DNA from: Ypsolopha sequella
Lineage: Eukaryota; Arthropoda; Insecta; Lepidoptera; Ypsolophidae
Reading direction: 5' to 3'
Length of the DNA: 64,000 bases
Assembly: GCA_934047225.1 (NCBI GenBank)
Contig: OW203992.1
Span: forward strand, 16,357,501 to 16,421,500
Part shown: in pieces, positions 33,701-42,460 of the stretch
Layout of the letters: every line of letters starts with the position of its first letter
Position numbering within the stretch: position 1 is the stretch's first letter
Translations under genes and position numbers: made by a program
Notes under the pieces: model-generated
The model's database searches: none
The model's input: only the letters and a program-made list of their open reading frames with translations
Told to the model about the DNA's origin: nothing

Positions 33701-34523
33701 AACTGACACAAGTAGTTCCAGTTCGCTTAATAAGAAAACTTATGAACTTTGACAAGATTTGGTAAATATTTGAACATAAATGTGAATAATGTAGATATCA
33801 GATAAAATGAAATTTTAAGTAGGTATGCCTGTATATAATACTTCATTTTAAAAGATCGTATATTACCTAGATATCAACACAACTTAATTATACACTTATA
33901 CAGTCAGTCCTAAGCCTGGAAAAGTACGAAGGAAAGTTCATTTTAACCAACTAACAAATGAGTACTTTAAAAATATATGGTTATACACTAGTTTATAGTC
34001 AAGCTACATTTCGCTAAATTACTTAAAAACGTTCCTATTCATTTGTAAAATAGATTGTTATGAAAATAGACATCTATGATAACATTGTTCATTGCCTCTA
34101 TTCGTTTCGTTATTTGAAAATGACATAAAGACACATCTTTAGTTAATATAATACTGCCCATCAATGTGTTAATTTAGGAACGAGCTACCAGAAATGTTGG
34201 GTCTCTATTGAACCAGGATGTAAAGCTTAAACATGATAGACATACCTGTCTTGCCACACAGGTGTTTCAGAGTCATCCTCTTGAAACTTCGATAACCTGT
34301 CTTGGTTTTCTTTTGACATTTCATCAAACAATTTCTGGTCCATTGTCCATCCAAGATCATTGCAAACTTCTTTATAATAAGGAGCCATATTTCCTGCCTT
34401 AATCCCTTTGAATAACTCCTCTTTTAATGAAGAATCATCCTTTAAATGTGGCAAAGTCAATTTGAACTTGATTCCTGCTAGAGCCATAAATTCAGGAGTC
34501 TTACCCTCGGCCGAAAGTTCCAT
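27784..34523 (-). CDS. Divergent Rpn7/PSMD6-type 26S proteasome lid subunit
   Basis: Rpn7 (PSMD6) is a PCI-domain scaffold of the 19S lid. The minus-strand join, 5' to 3', is 34523-34246, 32084-31910, 30866-30707, 29648-29464, 28597-28422, 27958-27784. All introns are GT-AG with matching phases (2,0,1,0,2), giving 383 codons including TAG, 382 residues against about 389 in animals. Family landmarks seen: NMAPYYKEVC and DLGWT near the N-terminus, YLCSIGDKEGA, KGGDWRSRNKLK, AAELFIDCVSTFESYELVDF, the PCI core FRPHYQHYVREARIKAYVQL with YRSLSLDNIADTFGVTREFV, FTAAGRLQCRID, and a tail ending GDLLLNRVKKLASVINF. It differs from canonical Rpn7 more than expected for such a conserved protein: the AEKNLGE helix before the GDKEGA motif is missing, and the region before the PCI core is Arg/Ala-rich. 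It may therefore be a lineage-specific paralogue rather than the general lid subunit. Confidence 0.9.
28214..28380 (-). pseudogene. Decayed tandem copy of the penultimate Rpn7-like exon
   Basis: This segment repeats the exon at 28422-28597 and its flanks, immediately next to it on its 3' side. Shared runs include TTCGGAGTTACGCG and GACAACATTGCGGA on the minus strand, and the intron flank with an agattt border is duplicated too. The copy has lost about 27 nt in the middle, one Glu codon near the end, and part of the donor (ACGTAAGTCAAC has become ACGTCAAC). It also has in-frame stops. It therefore cannot be spliced in or translated as an Rpn7 exon, and is a fossil of an exon-level tandem duplication. 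Confidence 0.8.
28646..28925 (+). mobile_element. Non-LTR retrotransposon 3' end (RTE-like) with AATAAAG-type tail
   Basis: In one plus-strand frame it reads WTNDLKDIAGSGWVRTTEDR then QDWRNIGVAYI. This matches the C-terminal W-DDL ... AG-W-R-A-DR--W---GEAY pattern of non-LTR reverse-transcriptase polyproteins. It ends in a short tandem tail of AATAAAG units near 28900-28928, as such elements often do. It is only a 5'-truncated tail in an intron of the Rpn7-like gene, opposite to its transcription. Family assignment to RTE is from pattern memory. Confidence 0.65.
29906..30052 (+). mobile_element. Retroposon 3' tail ending in (ATTGT)n
   Basis: The segment agagatcgctttaagcgata, then aggccgcctgt, then a terminal TGTACAATAAAG-like signal running into five ATTGT units, matches a recurrent 3' tail of lepidopteran retroposons. 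No protein-coding part is preserved. It lies in an intron of the Rpn7-like gene. Confidence 0.6.
30130..30470 (+). repeat. Dispersed repeat R-A copy 1, with a conserved short frame
   Basis: It is about 340 bp long and has a clear inverted copy at 47490-47830. The related part of one frame reads [14 protein letters not shown], then CALHETCE, TIVPISS, and GKTVDVFK, and stops at TAG. The same peptide blocks appear in the second copy in the same frame, with compensating indels between them. I do not recognise the peptide. It is antisense to the Rpn7-like gene and sits in one of its introns. Confidence 0.6.
31132..31860 (+). mobile_element. Lepidopteran dispersed element with CCGGTCGAGTG start
   Basis: The segment begins aaaaaccggtcgagtgctac, with tcgcactcgagttgagggtt following, and ends with a GACAGACAGACAG run and a GGGTGCAGAATCC-like end. 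These match an abundant non-coding repeat type in Lepidoptera, often called Helitron-like. A related copy in reverse orientation is at 1083-1604. No transposase is encoded. It lies in the Rpn7-like intron between 30866 and 31910. Confidence 0.5.
32309..32535. repeat. MITE with TTGTCACATTTAACAG ends
   Basis: The left end ttgtcacatttaacagacaa with agctgcagcgatga pairs with right end tagctgcagtgatgtg plus cctgttaagcgtgacaat. A central inverted pair (aaccatttcgc and aaaaatggttg) is also visible. It lies in the first intron of the Rpn7-like gene. Confidence 0.65.
33082..33645. mobile_element. piggyBac-like non-autonomous element with TTAA flanks
   Basis: A 564-bp segment is bounded on both sides by TTAA. 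Left end TTAACTCTTTAACGTACTAG and right end (complement) TTAACCCTTCACATGCTAGT are imperfect inverted repeats, as in piggyBac elements, which duplicate TTAA. Two GACGGGACCCGTC palindromes lie near the right end. It has no transposase. It lies in the first intron of the Rpn7-like gene. Confidence 0.65.
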
Positions 34524-35219
34524 GTTGTATCAGGTTGTTTATTTACTGCGAATTCTACAAGTTTTATAGAAATAACAATGAATTTCAACTTTTATTCCAA
34601 ACGAAAATGCTCAGCAGTAGATACAGTACAGCAAGCAAAGCAAGTCATCAACAAAACGTCAAATCTAGCTAGATATTTTATAGCGACCAATCTTAAGCAT
34701 TAATTTTAACTATATGATTATGAACTTCAACGCATGCACACATCAATTAATAACAGATATAAGTCTATTCTTAATTTGCATTACCTACTTATTTTGTTCA
34801 AAAACTCAAAAATTCCGAAAAATCTATAGTTTCTCTATTTTTAAACTATGCCAAAAATATGATTTTTAACAATGGTGTTAAAAAGTATCTAAATAGTTGT
34901 CAGTCATTGACTGTGTTGCCAGAGAAAAATATTCGTATTATTTACCATCAATTTCTTGGTCTGAGCTACATTAAAAAAAATGGCTCTTGGCTACTACGCA
35001 GCGGAATATGCAGCCCCAGGCCCAGTTTAGAGAAACTCTGCCCATTCCAGAGGGGTGGATGTGCCGCTACATAAAACTTGCCATCTAATAACGGCCTACC
35101 TCAAGCCTACTCCAACGGATATGTTGCACCGCTTGGCACTTGGCAGGCATTCATTAAGTAAATGGGGGGGAGGGGCTTAGTGAGGAGCCTGCGCAGGCTC
35201 CGAAGGCTTTTTCCTTGGA

Positions 35220-35600
35220 AAAAATGAAATTTAATTATCTTTGGAATGGGAGGAGATCTAACGATGATTTTCGGGGTCTTATGGGATCTAACGATTTGCC
35301 ATCGAACCAAAAAGATTTGGTGACCAAAATCAAAAGTAACAAAAAGTGTGAAGTTGTAGCCCCCATTATAAATCGATTTTTTCAGGAAGTAGAAAAGATC
35401 TAACGTTCATATTCTGGATCTACGAGTAGTAATCTAGATCTAACAATTTTTTCTACAATAAAAAAAATCAAAACTTCGATGATGATGGGGTAAAAAGTGT
35501 GAAGTTGTAGCCCCCATTTTTTTAAACTTGAATATCTTCAAAACTAAATAGATCTAATGTTTTATCTACAACTTCACAGAAATACTGCATGTTCCTGACG
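35220..35600. repeat. Region with repeated GATCTAACG and AAGTGTGAAGTTGTAGCCCC blocks
   Basis: The block aaaaagtgtgaagttgtagc followed by ccccatt occurs twice (about 35339 and 35489). GATCTAACG or GATCTAACA-like words occur at least five times between 35250 and 35560. There is no long frame and no recognised family. It may be a degenerate tandem repeat or part of an unidentified element. Confidence 0.5.
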
Positions 35601-36314
35601 ACAAAGTTGCGATGAGAGCAACTTTAGGCCACGTCGGCCACTATGAACGAACGACAAACTATGGTGGTAAGTGGTGGTTTTTCGTCATCTATAAATTGTG
35701 CGAAAAGAAAAAAGGAATGAAAATATCGAAGCAATATGGAAATAGGGGAACGGCAGCTTATATCAATTCCTTCAGCTGAGCTCATTTACTTTCCGATGTT
35801 CTGAAAAACGTGTTATGTTCGAGTCTTCCACCACAACACATCAGTTGTCGGTCACGATGTTAAGTCCGGTTAGTTTACGTATCCGACCATACTATAGCTG
35901 AGCGTGCTGACCTTGTTGGTTTACATGACCGCCCCCATAATCGATTATGTTGTAACTCGGAACACACGCACTGAAAGGCGAGGGTACTTTCTTTTGTTGA
36001 TTTTCTATTATCGGAGTTAGGATATTAAAATTTAGTACCTAGTTTTTATTCTACGGGACACTTAAACAAAATTTCAAGCAAAAGTAAAAAATAGATGCGA
36101 TGATGGGCGCAGCGAGGAGGAGCGTGTTAGTTAGATTTACTTCTAAATGAATCAATGCAGCTGAGCGCGGCGAGCTCCGTAGCATTTATAGAATTCCCAT
36201 AGCTTCATTTCGAAAAGTTTTTTTTATTATTTTTTCATAGAATATACGCCATTTCAGGGCAAAGTTTTCATTAATTTGGTATATAAATAAACCATTTTTT
36301 TTTTGTAATGAACT

Positions 36315-36600
36315 GTCCAATATGACGTCACTTGAGAATTTTAGACATTATTGGTACTGATTGTGAAGTGTGATTGCTAATAAAGAAAGTGATTGCTGGT
36401 CTGTGTCTGTCTGCTCATCTGTCATCCATCTGTCAAATCAGTCGGAAGCTCTTTCTCAAGTGACGTCACACGAAAGCAAATGGAAGTTGCAGCTATTTCG
36501 TAAAAATATTCATCATCGTGAGGTTTTTTTAGACCACAAGTTCTAAAATACGGCTAAATTTATATCTTAAAAATGGTTTTCGAATTAACACACCTTATCA
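36315..36600. repeat. TGACGTCACTTGAGA dispersed element, copy 1
   Basis: atgacgtcacttgagaattt at the left pairs with ctttctcaagtgacgtcaca at 36458-36477, giving an inverted repeat. The block gaggtttttttagaccac and the aacacacctta end recur at 55366-55630, which identifies a dispersed element. Confidence 0.55.
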
Positions 36601-36854
36601 TAATTTAATCTATGTGAATTAGTACCTACGCAAAATACTTCTTGTTCTTCATTTCCTGTCCCATAAACTCTTGATTACCAGCTCCTCTTTCATTTTCATT
36701 TTCCATTTCCACGGCCTCTCCAGTATTACCAACTAGTGCTAAATTGGTAATTAAATAAAATACGAGTATTCTCTCAAATAAAAATATTTGTATATATGCT
36801 TCATAGCGAAATCTGTCGCTTTTGATACTCTAAACATTATTAAGAGTGCAATAA

Positions 36855-36892
36855 AGCCGATTCTGAAGACATTAAAGCCTTCAGAATCGGCT
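36855..36892. repeat. AGCCGATTCTG MITE, minimal 38-bp copy
   Basis: Only the two outer termini remain: AGCCGATTCTGAAG, nine spacer bases, CCTTCAGAATCGGCT, flanked by TA-rich DNA. It is the smallest member of the eight-copy family and looks like an internal deletion product or a solo hairpin. Confidence 0.8.
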
Positions 36893-37189
36893 ATATTACA
36901 ACATCAATTGGAAAAAAATTTCAAGTAAGGCAAATATTTTGATGTAAATTACATATTTTGTTTTCCTATTCCAGTTTTGCAAACCGGATTGTGAAAAACC
37001 TGCCCTTTTTGTAATTGATCAAAACAGAACACTTAAATTCAAAATTCTCAATAGTTATTCAACAAAACCTTATTACCTATATTTTATTGTGTATGTTGCT
37101 ATCGCAGTTTCCATTCGTTTTTGTAAATAAAAATTCAAATTATTTTGAATAAAATAATATCTTTTTCCTGATCCATGGTCTCAGAATAA

Positions 37190-37680
37190 GGAATTCCTTA
37201 TTCTGAGTCCATGGTGGTTTATAGTGGCCTGAAGTTAGCTGCACAATAAGTTTGATAGCCAATTTTTGGCCCCCACGATTATTGACGTTTGTTGAGGGTC
37301 GTGACCGAATCGTTGGTGTTTATACTGGTAAATAGTAGTTTATTGCGATACGATGACCGCACTCTATGGCTATGTTCATCAGATTAATCAAAATAAACAC
37401 ACTTAGCTATCGTCGTGGGTAAGTTGGTTATGTAAATAAGCAGAATAAACCAAATAAACCAACCACCATAGACCATAATATGCACCATGGTGGTTTATAG
37501 GGGCCTGAAGTTAGCTGTACAATAACGTTTGACAGCAAATTTTTCCCCACGATTTTTGACGTTTATTAAGGGTTATGACTGATGTCATGACCTAATCGTT
37601 GATGTTTGTAGTGGGAAATAGTAGTTTATTGTTTTCTGATGACCGTACCCGTACCCTATAACGGATTGTTGACGATACTT
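37190..37680. repeat. Two tandem copies of a CCATGGTGGTTTATA element
   Basis: The unit ccatggtggtttatagtggc, ctgaagttagctgcacaata, ttgacgtttgttgagggtcg, aatagtagtttattg occurs at about 37211-37350 and again at about 37487-37650. A third copy in reverse orientation lies at 57965-58140. The joining segment carries agcagaataaaccaaataaa, also found inverted near 58178-58200. It is an unclassified MITE-like family. Confidence 0.65.
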
Positions 37681-37742
37681 TTTTTTATTTATTGTTGGTA
37701 GCACTGGGTTCATGTGTTGTGATGTTATCAGTTATGTTATTA

Positions 37743-37798
37743 TATCGATAATCATATCGATATTATTATCGGAGTTTTGTGAATATTGATTATCGATA
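37743..37798. promoter_or_regulatory. Cluster of three TATCGATA motifs
   Basis: TATCGATA, the palindromic DRE motif of insect housekeeping promoters, occurs at 37743-37750, 37755-37762 and 37791-37798. A fourth is at 39309-39316, upstream of nbr. Three copies in 56 bp is notable even in AT-rich DNA. No transcript start is visible for this cluster. Confidence 0.3.
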
Positions 37799-38241
37799 AT
37801 AACCTTCTCGTGCACCGATGTTATTAATATTTTTATTGTTATTTATTTAATCGTTAAAAAGGTAATAATTGAATCACTAATTACTAAAAGGGCACATGTC
37901 CACGAAGGCAAATTGTTCAGGGGAGACAAAAAACCATTTTCTGATTTTAATAATTAAATTAAACATATATTTCTTCTTTATGCACTTTTATATTGATAAT
38001 AGAAATATAATTATGTCAATAAATTTATTAAAATAAATACGCTTTTCTTGTAAATGTGAAAACAAAATCATGGACATGTACCCTTTTTGATGTAAAGAGA
38101 GGACATAAGACCTTCTTGCAGTGAATAGTACATTTCTATGAAAAGTTTTTTGAAAATAAAACTAGATATATTGAGTACTTTTAATGTATTTATTATTATT
38201 ATAACTTTAAAACATTTTAAAACTTTAAAATTATTAATTAC

Positions 38242-38388
38242 CAACCCTACCATCTCTTTCGCGAGTACTCTCTTGCCCACCCAGTTGACATGACTTTCAC
38301 TAGAAACTTTCGTCTTTCTGATAATATTCCGTTTGTACGTTTTATCGTGTTTAATCCCTTTTTTCCTTTTAGGCCTATTATTGTCCAT
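38242..38388 (-). CDS. Candidate first exon of an unknown KRK-rich arthropod protein
   Basis: A minus-strand ATG at 38386-38388 opens a frame MDNNRPKRKKGIKHDKTYKR, then NIIRKTKVSSESHVNWVGKR and VLAKEMVGL. It reaches a possible donor TTG|GTAATT after 49 codons. The basic KRKKG segment followed by TYKRN and a short Val/Gly-rich stretch resembles the start of a large, poorly understood arthropod protein family seen in many copies per genome. I could not find a convincing second exon downstream, and the frame continues with low-complexity sequence. It may be a gene fragment or a transposon-associated relic. Confidence 0.35.
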
Positions 38389-38470
38389 TATTAAGGTTTT
38401 AAAATTTTCAATTAAAAAAACTGTCTGAGAAAATACGTTACGTGTTTGACTGGTAAGCGAAAATCATACA

Positions 38471-38605
38471 GCCAGTTGCAGAAAGGGTTTTTAAGTTTAA
38501 TGAACCTTTAAAGTTGATGCTATCCCTTACATTATTCTTGACAAAGAAAGTAACAGCATTCATTTTAAAGTTTCATTTAACTTAAAAACCCTTTCTGCAA
38601 CTGGC
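38471..38605. repeat. MITE with GCCAGTTGCAGAAAGGG ends
   Basis: Left end gccagttgcagaaagggttt with ttaagttta; right end taacttaaaaaccctttctg with caactggc. The 28-bp terminal inverted repeat is nearly perfect, with about 80 bp between. It sits just upstream of the candidate exon at 38242-38388. Confidence 0.8.
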
Positions 38606-39308
38606 CGATAGACAAGTAAAGCGAGGTGTGTGTGGCCATTTCAATAATTTTTCTGCAGAAACGGCACATGTCCGCAACTATGGGCCCTTTTTGCGGCAAA
38701 CTACTCAAACTGCGTATCAATATCTCCAAACCGGTAAGGTGCACAAGTGTCCTTTTTGCTGAAATTATGGATCGTATAGAGATACGTTCAAAAACCAAAT
38801 AAAACGATTTTGTAAAATTGTGTACCAAGTGCCCTTTTTGCATTTAGTGATTCAATTATTACAAATAATTTTCCATAGAACTCAATGAATGGAATTTACA
38901 TCATATAAAACATGTACATACCACTGACTCATTAACACATCAACGTCGTGACCAAACGGCTAGACCTAGGAAAATTAAACTTGGACTGTAGATTTCTTTT
39001 ATGACATCAACTAATAAAGGGTTTTAAGAACGGGAAAATGAGGATTCAGGCGGGTAAAGCCGTCCACTAGTTTATTATAAAAGGTCAAATTTAAGAGAAA
39101 TAGACAACACGTTCGTGTAAAATAATTTGCTTTGTTGCATAAGTTGCGTTGTTTAAATAAAACAGTATCAAATCAATAAGAAACCTTTTTAAATCTGTAT
39201 ACAACATGACAGTGGTGCATGGTTGATATATAATTTTAAAATGGAGTTTTGTCAATTTCGATACATTTTTTCTTAAATTGATACATCGTTCGTATTTCTA
39301 GATTCAGA

Positions 39309-39316
39309 TATCGATA
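39309..39316. promoter_or_regulatory. TATCGATA (DRE-like) motif upstream of nbr
   Basis: The motif lies about 350 bp before the nbr start codon, in a zone free of coding sequence. DREs are common in promoters of insect housekeeping and nucleic-acid-metabolism genes. A single match gives weak support. Confidence 0.3.
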
Positions 39317-39662
39317 TTAAGGTGTCCTTAATGTCGACAATATTGGATTTTCGATATATCGTTTCATCCATCCTTCTTCCCTGGCTGGTCCCTAGTTGAG
39401 TGGTGATATACTCTATGGTTGAGTGTGCGGTGTGTGCGTGCCGTGCCGTGCACTGTTGTTGACGTACTAAAATTTTTCTTTTCGTTTATTTTAGTTTTGC
39501 GGCTGATTAATGTAATTTAAATATGAATCATATAAAAAATAAATATATCCGAAGTAGTTAAACCATAAATAATCATCGATGATTGCCTAGCCAAAGACAA
39601 ATTACTCATAAGGTACTTAATCTCTACCTTCATTTTATTTGTTGTAGCGGCAGAAAATTACC

Positions 39663-42185
39663 ATGGATTTACATAAACTCGTCGATGAAAATCAGTCCAT
39701 CAAGATAGTTCCATCAATCGAAGAATCTCTTCGCTCTACGGGCTTAAATGTTGACTTAGACGAAGCTGTAGAAGTTTGGTTCTGCCACCTAAAGAAAACA
39801 TGGAAAACGTGGAAAAAGAGTGCGCCTGTCGAACACAACATGGAAACTTTCTTCCAGTCTGTACCTGACCCCCACAGAGTAGCGCTAGCCCTGGTTATTA
39901 AATGTGAAGACTTCAAAGATTGTAAACCAAAAACATTGCCTTTTTGCATCATAGAGATACTCCAAAAGTGGTCCCATAAAACCTCTGTTTCACCAGAAGA
40001 ATCTCTTAAACTACCAGCGTTTAGAATAGCTACAAAGCAAAGGAATCAATCTTTCTTCAGTCTCATTGTTGAAACATATCAACTTTCTACAATAAAACAT
40101 GTTATACTGCCAATAGTTAAAGAAATGATTGCAGAAGGAAGCCATAAGCAAGCGTCGCAGATAATCATAGCTATGAAATTGTTCAGTGATATCCCAGTTG
40201 AAGATTTACTGTTTCCCCTTATTCTTCAGGATAAGCATAACACTATTGATGACTATTTGTCGGAGTGTCCAAGTCAAGTGAACCCATTTTTATTATTTCT
40301 AGATAACCTCCTAGACAAACGCTTCAGTATTCGTGAATATGTACAAGAATACATTGAAACTCGTAAAGTATCTGATATTAAATATGAAAAATTACATTAC
40401 AAACCACTTGGTAAGCTTGTTGGTAGACTGTGCAATAAATTTAAAATTCCCATTGAATCCTGTAAGAATTTAAGCAAGAATCGTACAACTGGAGGTTTGA
40501 GATATCTTATCCATCAGAAGTATCAAGAACACAATGTCAGTTCTTCAGTTTGGGAGGATCTGGTCAAAGATTCATTAAAACAGAATGCTGGTTCTGCTTT
40601 AGAATTCATTGATATGCTATCTGAATATGATAAGAAGGAAGCTTTGAGATGGGCTGAATACTTGAACATGCCTCAGAGTGAATATCCACCAGGGTTGAGG
40701 GAAGTACCAGTAGAGTGCAGCCCTGAAGAGGAGAGTTGGGATAATGACACCAATGTTACACAAGAATTTCACAAGTCATCTTTAGCTCCTGAGCAAATTG
40801 TCCTGGTCGATACAACAGAGAAGTTCTACGACATGATGAACTCAGACTTGTTAAAATCAAAGGTTGTGAGTATTGATTGTGAATGGAAGCCTTCATTTGG
40901 TGCAACACAATCCCAAGTTGCACTCATTCAAATTGCAACATATGACAAAGTATACCTGATTGATACATTGCTACTAAATAAGAAAGAATATGGCAGTTTC
41001 TGGTATACATTCAATAAATCCCTGCTGGACAATGCTGAGATAATCAAACTTGGTTTTGGTTTAGAACAAGATTTGAGAGAGATGAAGGTTTCTGTAGTTG
41101 GTTTGAGTAACATAAAATTAAAAGGTGAGGGTATGTTAGACCTGTCTTTACTGTGGAAAAGTCTATTGAACAGTGGACTTGTATTATCTGGAAATGGTGA
41201 TGTTGCTGGCAACAGTCTTAGCACTCTTGTTCAGTCGTGCTTTGGCTTTCCATTGGCAAAATCAGAACAATGTTCTAATTGGGAACTACGACCCTTGAGA
41301 AGCACACAAATTGAATATGCAGCTCTTGATGCCTATGTTTTACTAGAAATTTATTATTTCCTTCAGAAGGTGTGCCTTGAACAAGGTATAAAGTTTGAAG
41401 AAATTGGAAATGATATCATGCTGGAAGGAAAACAGAAAAGTTCGAAAAAGTCCAAAGTAGCTGACAGAATTCAAGCTTCAGTTTTAGATGGTGTTAAATT
41501 GAGGGATGTTAATACAACCAAGTTTCTAGTGGACCCTAAGCTATCAAATTTAATGTCATATTTACGATACTGTGGAATGGATACAGTATCAAACCCATGT
41601 TCTATGTTGTGGCATGATGTTGTGAATTTAGCTATTTCAGAAGATAGACTCATCTTAATACCAAAAATTAAATATTCACCAACAACTAACTTTCCTCAAT
41701 CCTCAATATTAGAAGTAGGAGTTAGTTCAACAAATGAACAAGTGCAGAAAATAATATCTAACTTCAAAATTGACATAAAGGCGAGTAATTTTCTTACCCG
41801 TTGCATATATTGTAATGAAACACATTTGACTAAACTTTCATTCCCTGATCTGCACAATATCTTCAGTGAATATAATAAATGCAATGTTCAGTTGAGTAAA
41901 GTTACTCATTATGAGAATGGAAATCCAAATTATGATAATTTCCTAAGTGATTCTGACTGTGATGATGAAGATTTGTATCAACCTGTACCAAATAATCATG
42001 TTAAAACTAATGTGACTACCAGTAAAGGAGTGCAAATCCAATGTGATCAAATTGATAAAATTATAAATCTTGGAAAATCTGGCATCCTTTGTGAATCTTG
42101 TGGAAGATTGTTTTGGGAAGAAGAAAATTTATTAAAATCCGTTAGTGACCTTGTACATAGTGTCACAAAATTGTCTATGAGATAG
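39663..42185 (+). CDS. nbr: Exonuclease mut-7 homologue / Nibbler (EXD3), 3'-5' exoribonuclease
   Basis: A single open frame of 840 codons with no intron. Nibbler/Mut-7 proteins are DEDDy 3'-5' exonucleases that trim the 3' ends of small RNAs bound to Argonaute or Piwi proteins. The N-terminal half (residues 1 to about 390) is helical, HEAT-like. The exonuclease domain follows, with motif I VSIDCEW (Asp405, Glu407), motif II LGFGLEQDLREM (Asp470) and motif III YAALDAY (Tyr552, Asp556), so the DEDDy catalytic set is intact. A C-terminal Mut7-C-type domain begins near residue 620 (KFLVDPKLSNLMSYLRYCGM) and includes Cys pairs CIYCNE and CESC. The start ATG lies in the context ACCATGG, and an acceptor-like ttgttgtag 15 bp before it suggests a spliced 5' UTR. 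A 3' AATAAA is at 42230-42235. It is longer than fly Nibbler. Confidence 0.93.
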   Translation: MDLHKLVDENQSIKIVPSIEESLRSTGLNVDLDEAVEVWFCHLKKTWKTWKKSAPVEHNMETFFQSVPDPHRVALALVIKCEDFKDCKPKTLPFCIIEILQKWSHKTSVSPEESLKLPAFRIATKQRNQSFFSLIVETYQLSTIKHVILPIVKEMIAEGSHKQASQIIIAMKLFSDIPVEDLLFPLILQDKHNTIDDYLSECPSQVNPFLLFLDNLLDKRFSIREYVQEYIETRKVSDIKYEKLHYKPLGKLVGRLCNKFKIPIESCKNLSKNRTTGGLRYLIHQKYQEHNVSSSVWEDLVKDSLKQNAGSALEFIDMLSEYDKKEALRWAEYLNMPQSEYPPGLREVPVECSPEEESWDNDTNVTQEFHKSSLAPEQIVLVDTTEKFYDMMNSDLLKSKVVSIDCEWKPSFGATQSQVALIQIATYDKVYLIDTLLLNKKEYGSFWYTFNKSLLDNAEIIKLGFGLEQDLREMKVSVVGLSNIKLKGEGMLDLSLLWKSLLNSGLVLSGNGDVAGNSLSTLVQSCFGFPLAKSEQCSNWELRPLRSTQIEYAALDAYVLLEIYYFLQKVCLEQGIKFEEIGNDIMLEGKQKSSKKSKVADRIQASVLDGVKLRDVNTTKFLVDPKLSNLMSYLRYCGMDTVSNPCSMLWHDVVNLAISEDRLILIPKIKYSPTTNFPQSSILEVGVSSTNEQVQKIISNFKIDIKASNFLTRCIYCNETHLTKLSFPDLHNIFSEYNKCNVQLSKVTHYENGNPNYDNFLSDSDCDDEDLYQPVPNNHVKTNVTTSKGVQIQCDQIDKIINLGKSGILCESCGRLFWEEENLLKSVSDLVHSVTKLSMR

Positions 42186-42229
42186 ATCGAGAGTAAATTA
42201 TTTAGTACAAAGCTACTTCAGTTGAAAGC

Positions 42230-42235
42230 AATAAA
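42230..42235 (+). terminator. Candidate poly(A) signal of nbr
   Basis: AATAAA 45 nt after the nbr stop codon, before the first downstream MITE at 42307. It is well placed for a short 3' UTR. Confidence 0.55.
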
Positions 42236-42306
42236 AATCAGTGATTAGTTCATCTATAATTGATGTATTTTTATAAGAATTATACTCTAAAATATATACA
42301 TAATAA

Positions 42307-42460
42307 AGCCAATTCTGAAGGCTTTAATTGTAGTTTTAGTAAGCTTAAAATTTTCCAAAGAAATTTAGCTTCTAATCCTAACTCTTAAGGACTATTTTTT
42401 ATGGAAGAAAATTTAGTTTTGACAGCACTAAAACTAAAATTAAAGCCTTCAGAATCGGCT
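42307..42460. repeat. AGCCGATTCTG MITE, copy 3
   Basis: Starts AGCCAATTCTGAAGGC and ends GCCTTCAGAATCGGCT between TA-rich flanks. The left arm has lost the CTGTCAAAACT block (gtaagcttaaaattttcc). It lies between the 3' ends of nbr and RabGGTA. Confidence 0.85.

Larger units (their letters stand above)
34524..38241. other. Intergenic, repeat-rich, no gene recognised
   Basis: Between the start of the Rpn7-like gene and the candidate exon at 38242 there are only repeats (35220-35600, 36315-36600, 36855-36892, 37190-37680) and short frames. A moderately GC-rich segment at 34980-35180 could be a decayed gene or retroelement piece, but I do not recognise it. The Rpn7-like promoter should lie just after 34523. 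Confidence 0.5.
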
